Source of the DNA: Salipiger sp. H15
GTDB lineage: Bacteria; Pseudomonadota; Alphaproteobacteria; Rhodobacterales; Rhodobacteraceae
DNA length: 64,000 bases
Assembly: GCF_040409955.1 (NCBI RefSeq)
Contig: NZ_CP123385.1
Location: forward strand, 789,501 to 853,500
Reading direction: 5' to 3'
The notes under the pieces were generated by a model. That model had not been told where the DNA came from and did no database searches. It saw nothing but the letters and a program-made list of their open reading frames with translations. Shown here in pieces: positions 62,490-64,000 of this stretch. Each line of letters opens with the position of its first letter. Position 1 is the stretch's first letter. The position numbers were made by a program, and so were the translations under genes.

Positions 62490-62500
62490 GATGGAGCCTC

Positions 62501-64000
62501 TCAGGTGATCGTGAAGGTGCCGAGCGCGGTCGGCGTGCCGTTGGCGCCGCTCGCGGTGTAGGGAACCAGCCAGAACCGTCCCTCACCGGCCGGGAGGGCG
62601 TCGGGGGTCTGCGCCACCACCGAGAAGGTGTTGACGCTCAGGAGCTGGTTCGTCGCCGCGACGAGGCGCAGCGTGGCCGGGCTGGTGGGCGCGGTGACGG
62701 TCGAGACCTTCCTGCCGGTGCTGGTGAAGAGATCGCCGGAAACCACCGTGTCGCCGACGAGCTGGCAGGCCGCCGCGCCTGCCCCGGAGATCGCCGTGAC
62801 ATGCGCCGAGAGCCGGTACTGCGCCCCGGCGACCAGCGCGCCGGAGGCCTGCCCGAGCGTGCCGCCCGAGGACGCGCCGTCGTGAGAGGCGACACCGCCC
62901 GCGATGCTCCAGCCGCCCCCGAGCATCCAGCCCGAGCCGTCCGCGAAGTCGCCGTTGCTGACGAGATCGACCGCCTCCGGATCGCCGAAGACGATCGAGA
63001 AGGCCGCGTCCGGCGCAACCGGGATGTCTTTGCCCACCTGCACCGCATCGTTGAACACGCCGCCCACCGGGGCCCGGTAGAGCCGCATGCCGGCGAGGTA
63101 GCCGTCAGACGGCGCGGTCCCGCTGACCTGTAGCCGCGCCGGGCCTGCGGACGCGCTCACGCCGCTCGCCTGCAGCCCCGCCCCGACGCCAAGCGCATAG
63201 GCCCAGAAACCCTCGTCCGAGAAGCCCACGGGCAGCGCGCGGAAGTCGTAGGACGCCCCAAACTCCACGGGACCGAAGGTGCCCTCGATCTTGCCGGAGG
63301 CCGAGAGCACATCCGGCGCCCGGTTCGGCAAGGGCGTGTAATCGGCATCGGCGCCGAGCTTGAACTGCAGTTCATAGTGGTCGATCGGCACGTTGCTGAC
63401 CGGCGTGAAGCTGTAGCGCAGCATCAGAACCACCGAGCCGCCGCTGTCGACCTCGACCGGCTCGACCACCAGGTCCGAGATCGCGGCAGGGCCCTCGTAA
63501 CTCATCGAGAGGTCGGCGGTGGCGATCTGCTTTTCGTCCGAGGCAGGGGTCCAGTCATAGATCGCCGAGGATTCCTCGGCCAGCGTGACCGGCACGCGGA
63601 GCGCGACCCCGCCCTCTTCGGCAAGCCATATCGCGGGCGATGCCCCCTGGGCGCGCCAAGTCCCGTTCATGCGCGTCAGCGGCGCCGCGAAATCCGTGGC
63701 GACGATCGAGCCCGGAACAACCACCATTCCGCTCGGCGGGAACGTGCAGCTGAGCCGCTTCTGCGCCCCGAGACGCAGCGCCTCGATCTTCGCGATCCGC
63801 TGCGCCTGCGTCGGCGAGTTGCAGAACGAGATCGTGGTCTCGTTGACATTGTCATCGTTGACCTGTGCGGGCCCGCCGGGGATCGGCCAGAGGGGCGTCT
63901 CGGCGTCCTCGAAGTTACGCTCGGCGCTGACGTAGCCCACCTTGAGAGCTGCCGCGAGATTTCGGCTCGGCTGGTCCACCTCGAAGCTGACGCTGTCGCC
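62501..64000 (-). CDS. Phage tail host-specificity protein, C-terminal part (runs off the window)
   Basis: Open to the window edge; the last about 500 residues are visible. Features: VNDDNVNETTISFCNSPTQA and QAQRIAKIEALRLGAQKRLS, the tip-attachment style of gpJ/GTA-like proteins, then fibronectin-type beta repeats (SSVPIDHYELQFKLGADADY-like) and a carbohydrate-binding-like domain (SNGDFADGSGWMLGGGWSIA). Determines receptor contact. The N-terminal part lies outside. Confidence 0.8.
   Translation of the reverse strand, partial: GDSVSFEVDQPSRNLAAALKVGYVSAERNFEDAETPLWPIPGGPAQVNDDNVNETTISFCNSPTQAQRIAKIEALRLGAQKRLSCTFPPSGMVVVPGSIVATDFAAPLTRMNGTWRAQGASPAIWLAEEGGVALRVPVTLAEESSAIYDWTPASDEKQIATADLSMSYEGPAAISDLVVEPVEVDSGGSVVLMLRYSFTPVSNVPIDHYELQFKLGADADYTPLPNRAPDVLSASGKIEGTFGPVEFGASYDFRALPVGFSDEGFWAYALGVGAGLQASGVSASAGPARLQVSGTAPSDGYLAGMRLYRAPVGGVFNDAVQVGKDIPVAPDAAFSIVFGDPEAVDLVSNGDFADGSGWMLGGGWSIAGGVASHDGASSGGTLGQASGALVAGAQYRLSAHVTAISGAGAAACQLVGDTVVSGDLFTSTGRKVSTVTAPTSPATLRLVAATNQLLSVNTFSVVAQTPDALPAGEGRFWLVPYTASGANGTPTALGTFTIT

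Overview
The window is chromosomal DNA from a GC-rich alphaproteobacterium, most likely Rhodobacteraceae (Roseobacter/Salipiger/Paracoccus side). The evidence is protein style (GltB/GltD, UppP, RlmH/RsfS, SmpB, a PuuE-UraD fusion, a Rut pyrimidine pathway), very high GC with G/C-ending codons, and short intergenic repeats carrying a GAGAAGAAG tail. I cannot name the genus from the sequence alone.

Layout. (1) 0-29 kb, core genome: partial glutathione S-transferase, an exported Ntn amidohydrolase, mtgA, the split glutamate synthase pair gltB/gltD with a GFA enzyme between them, uppP, rlmH-rsfS, an ABM monooxygenase-fold protein, aromatic aminotransferase coupled to a sulfurtransferase, smpB, a purine/allantoin operon (puuE-uraD fusion, (S)-ureidoglycine aminohydrolase, allA, NCS2 permease), several small exported or membrane proteins including a membrane-anchored winged-helix protein, a lytic transglycosylase, a copper-delivery cluster (SCO, PCuAC, small Cys/His protein), a class II aldolase and rutABCD.

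(2) 29.12-49.23 kb, an integrated mobilizable island. It is bounded by 48-bp direct repeats of the 3' half of tRNA-Cys(GCA); the right copy completes a functional tRNA. Four GTAAACC motifs, two inside each end, look like integrase arm sites. Cargo: transposase remnants, a complete MutL/MORC-like ATPase + Z1 + PD-(D/E)XK (DUF4420) + AIPR operon with a C5 DNA methyltransferase and Vsr nuclease (the Mza-type anti-phage system), then a mobilization/replication module (TraD-like, relaxase, AEP-type primase, PemK-like protein), and a tyrosine integrase. The mobility functions are decaying: the integrase is split by a 1203-bp IS3-family element, the relaxase has an in-frame amber codon, and the primase has a 2-nt frameshift. 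The defence genes are intact, so the island looks like a defence cargo domesticated by loss of mobility.

(3) 49.3-55.9 kb, lower-GC accessory DNA. It holds a small membrane protein and, on the minus strand, a probable operon of a KAP-like P-loop NTPase, a tiny ORF, a Trypco-like small protein and a fusion of a trypsin-like protease to a formylglycine-generating-enzyme (FGE)/C-type-lectin-fold domain. The last 30 residues of the fusion have the composition of a diversity-generating retroelement (DGR) variable region. This NTPase + protease + displayed diversifiable receptor set is the best candidate for a little-described conflict system here.

(4) 55.9-64 kb, the tail and lysis end of a prophage read right to left: host-specificity tail protein (runs off the window), a GDSL/SGNH tail protein, further tail-fibre proteins, two tail-fibre-associated small proteins, a GH108-type endolysin whose catalytic Glu is replaced by Lys, a DUF6527 protein, a holin-like protein and a strong terminator.
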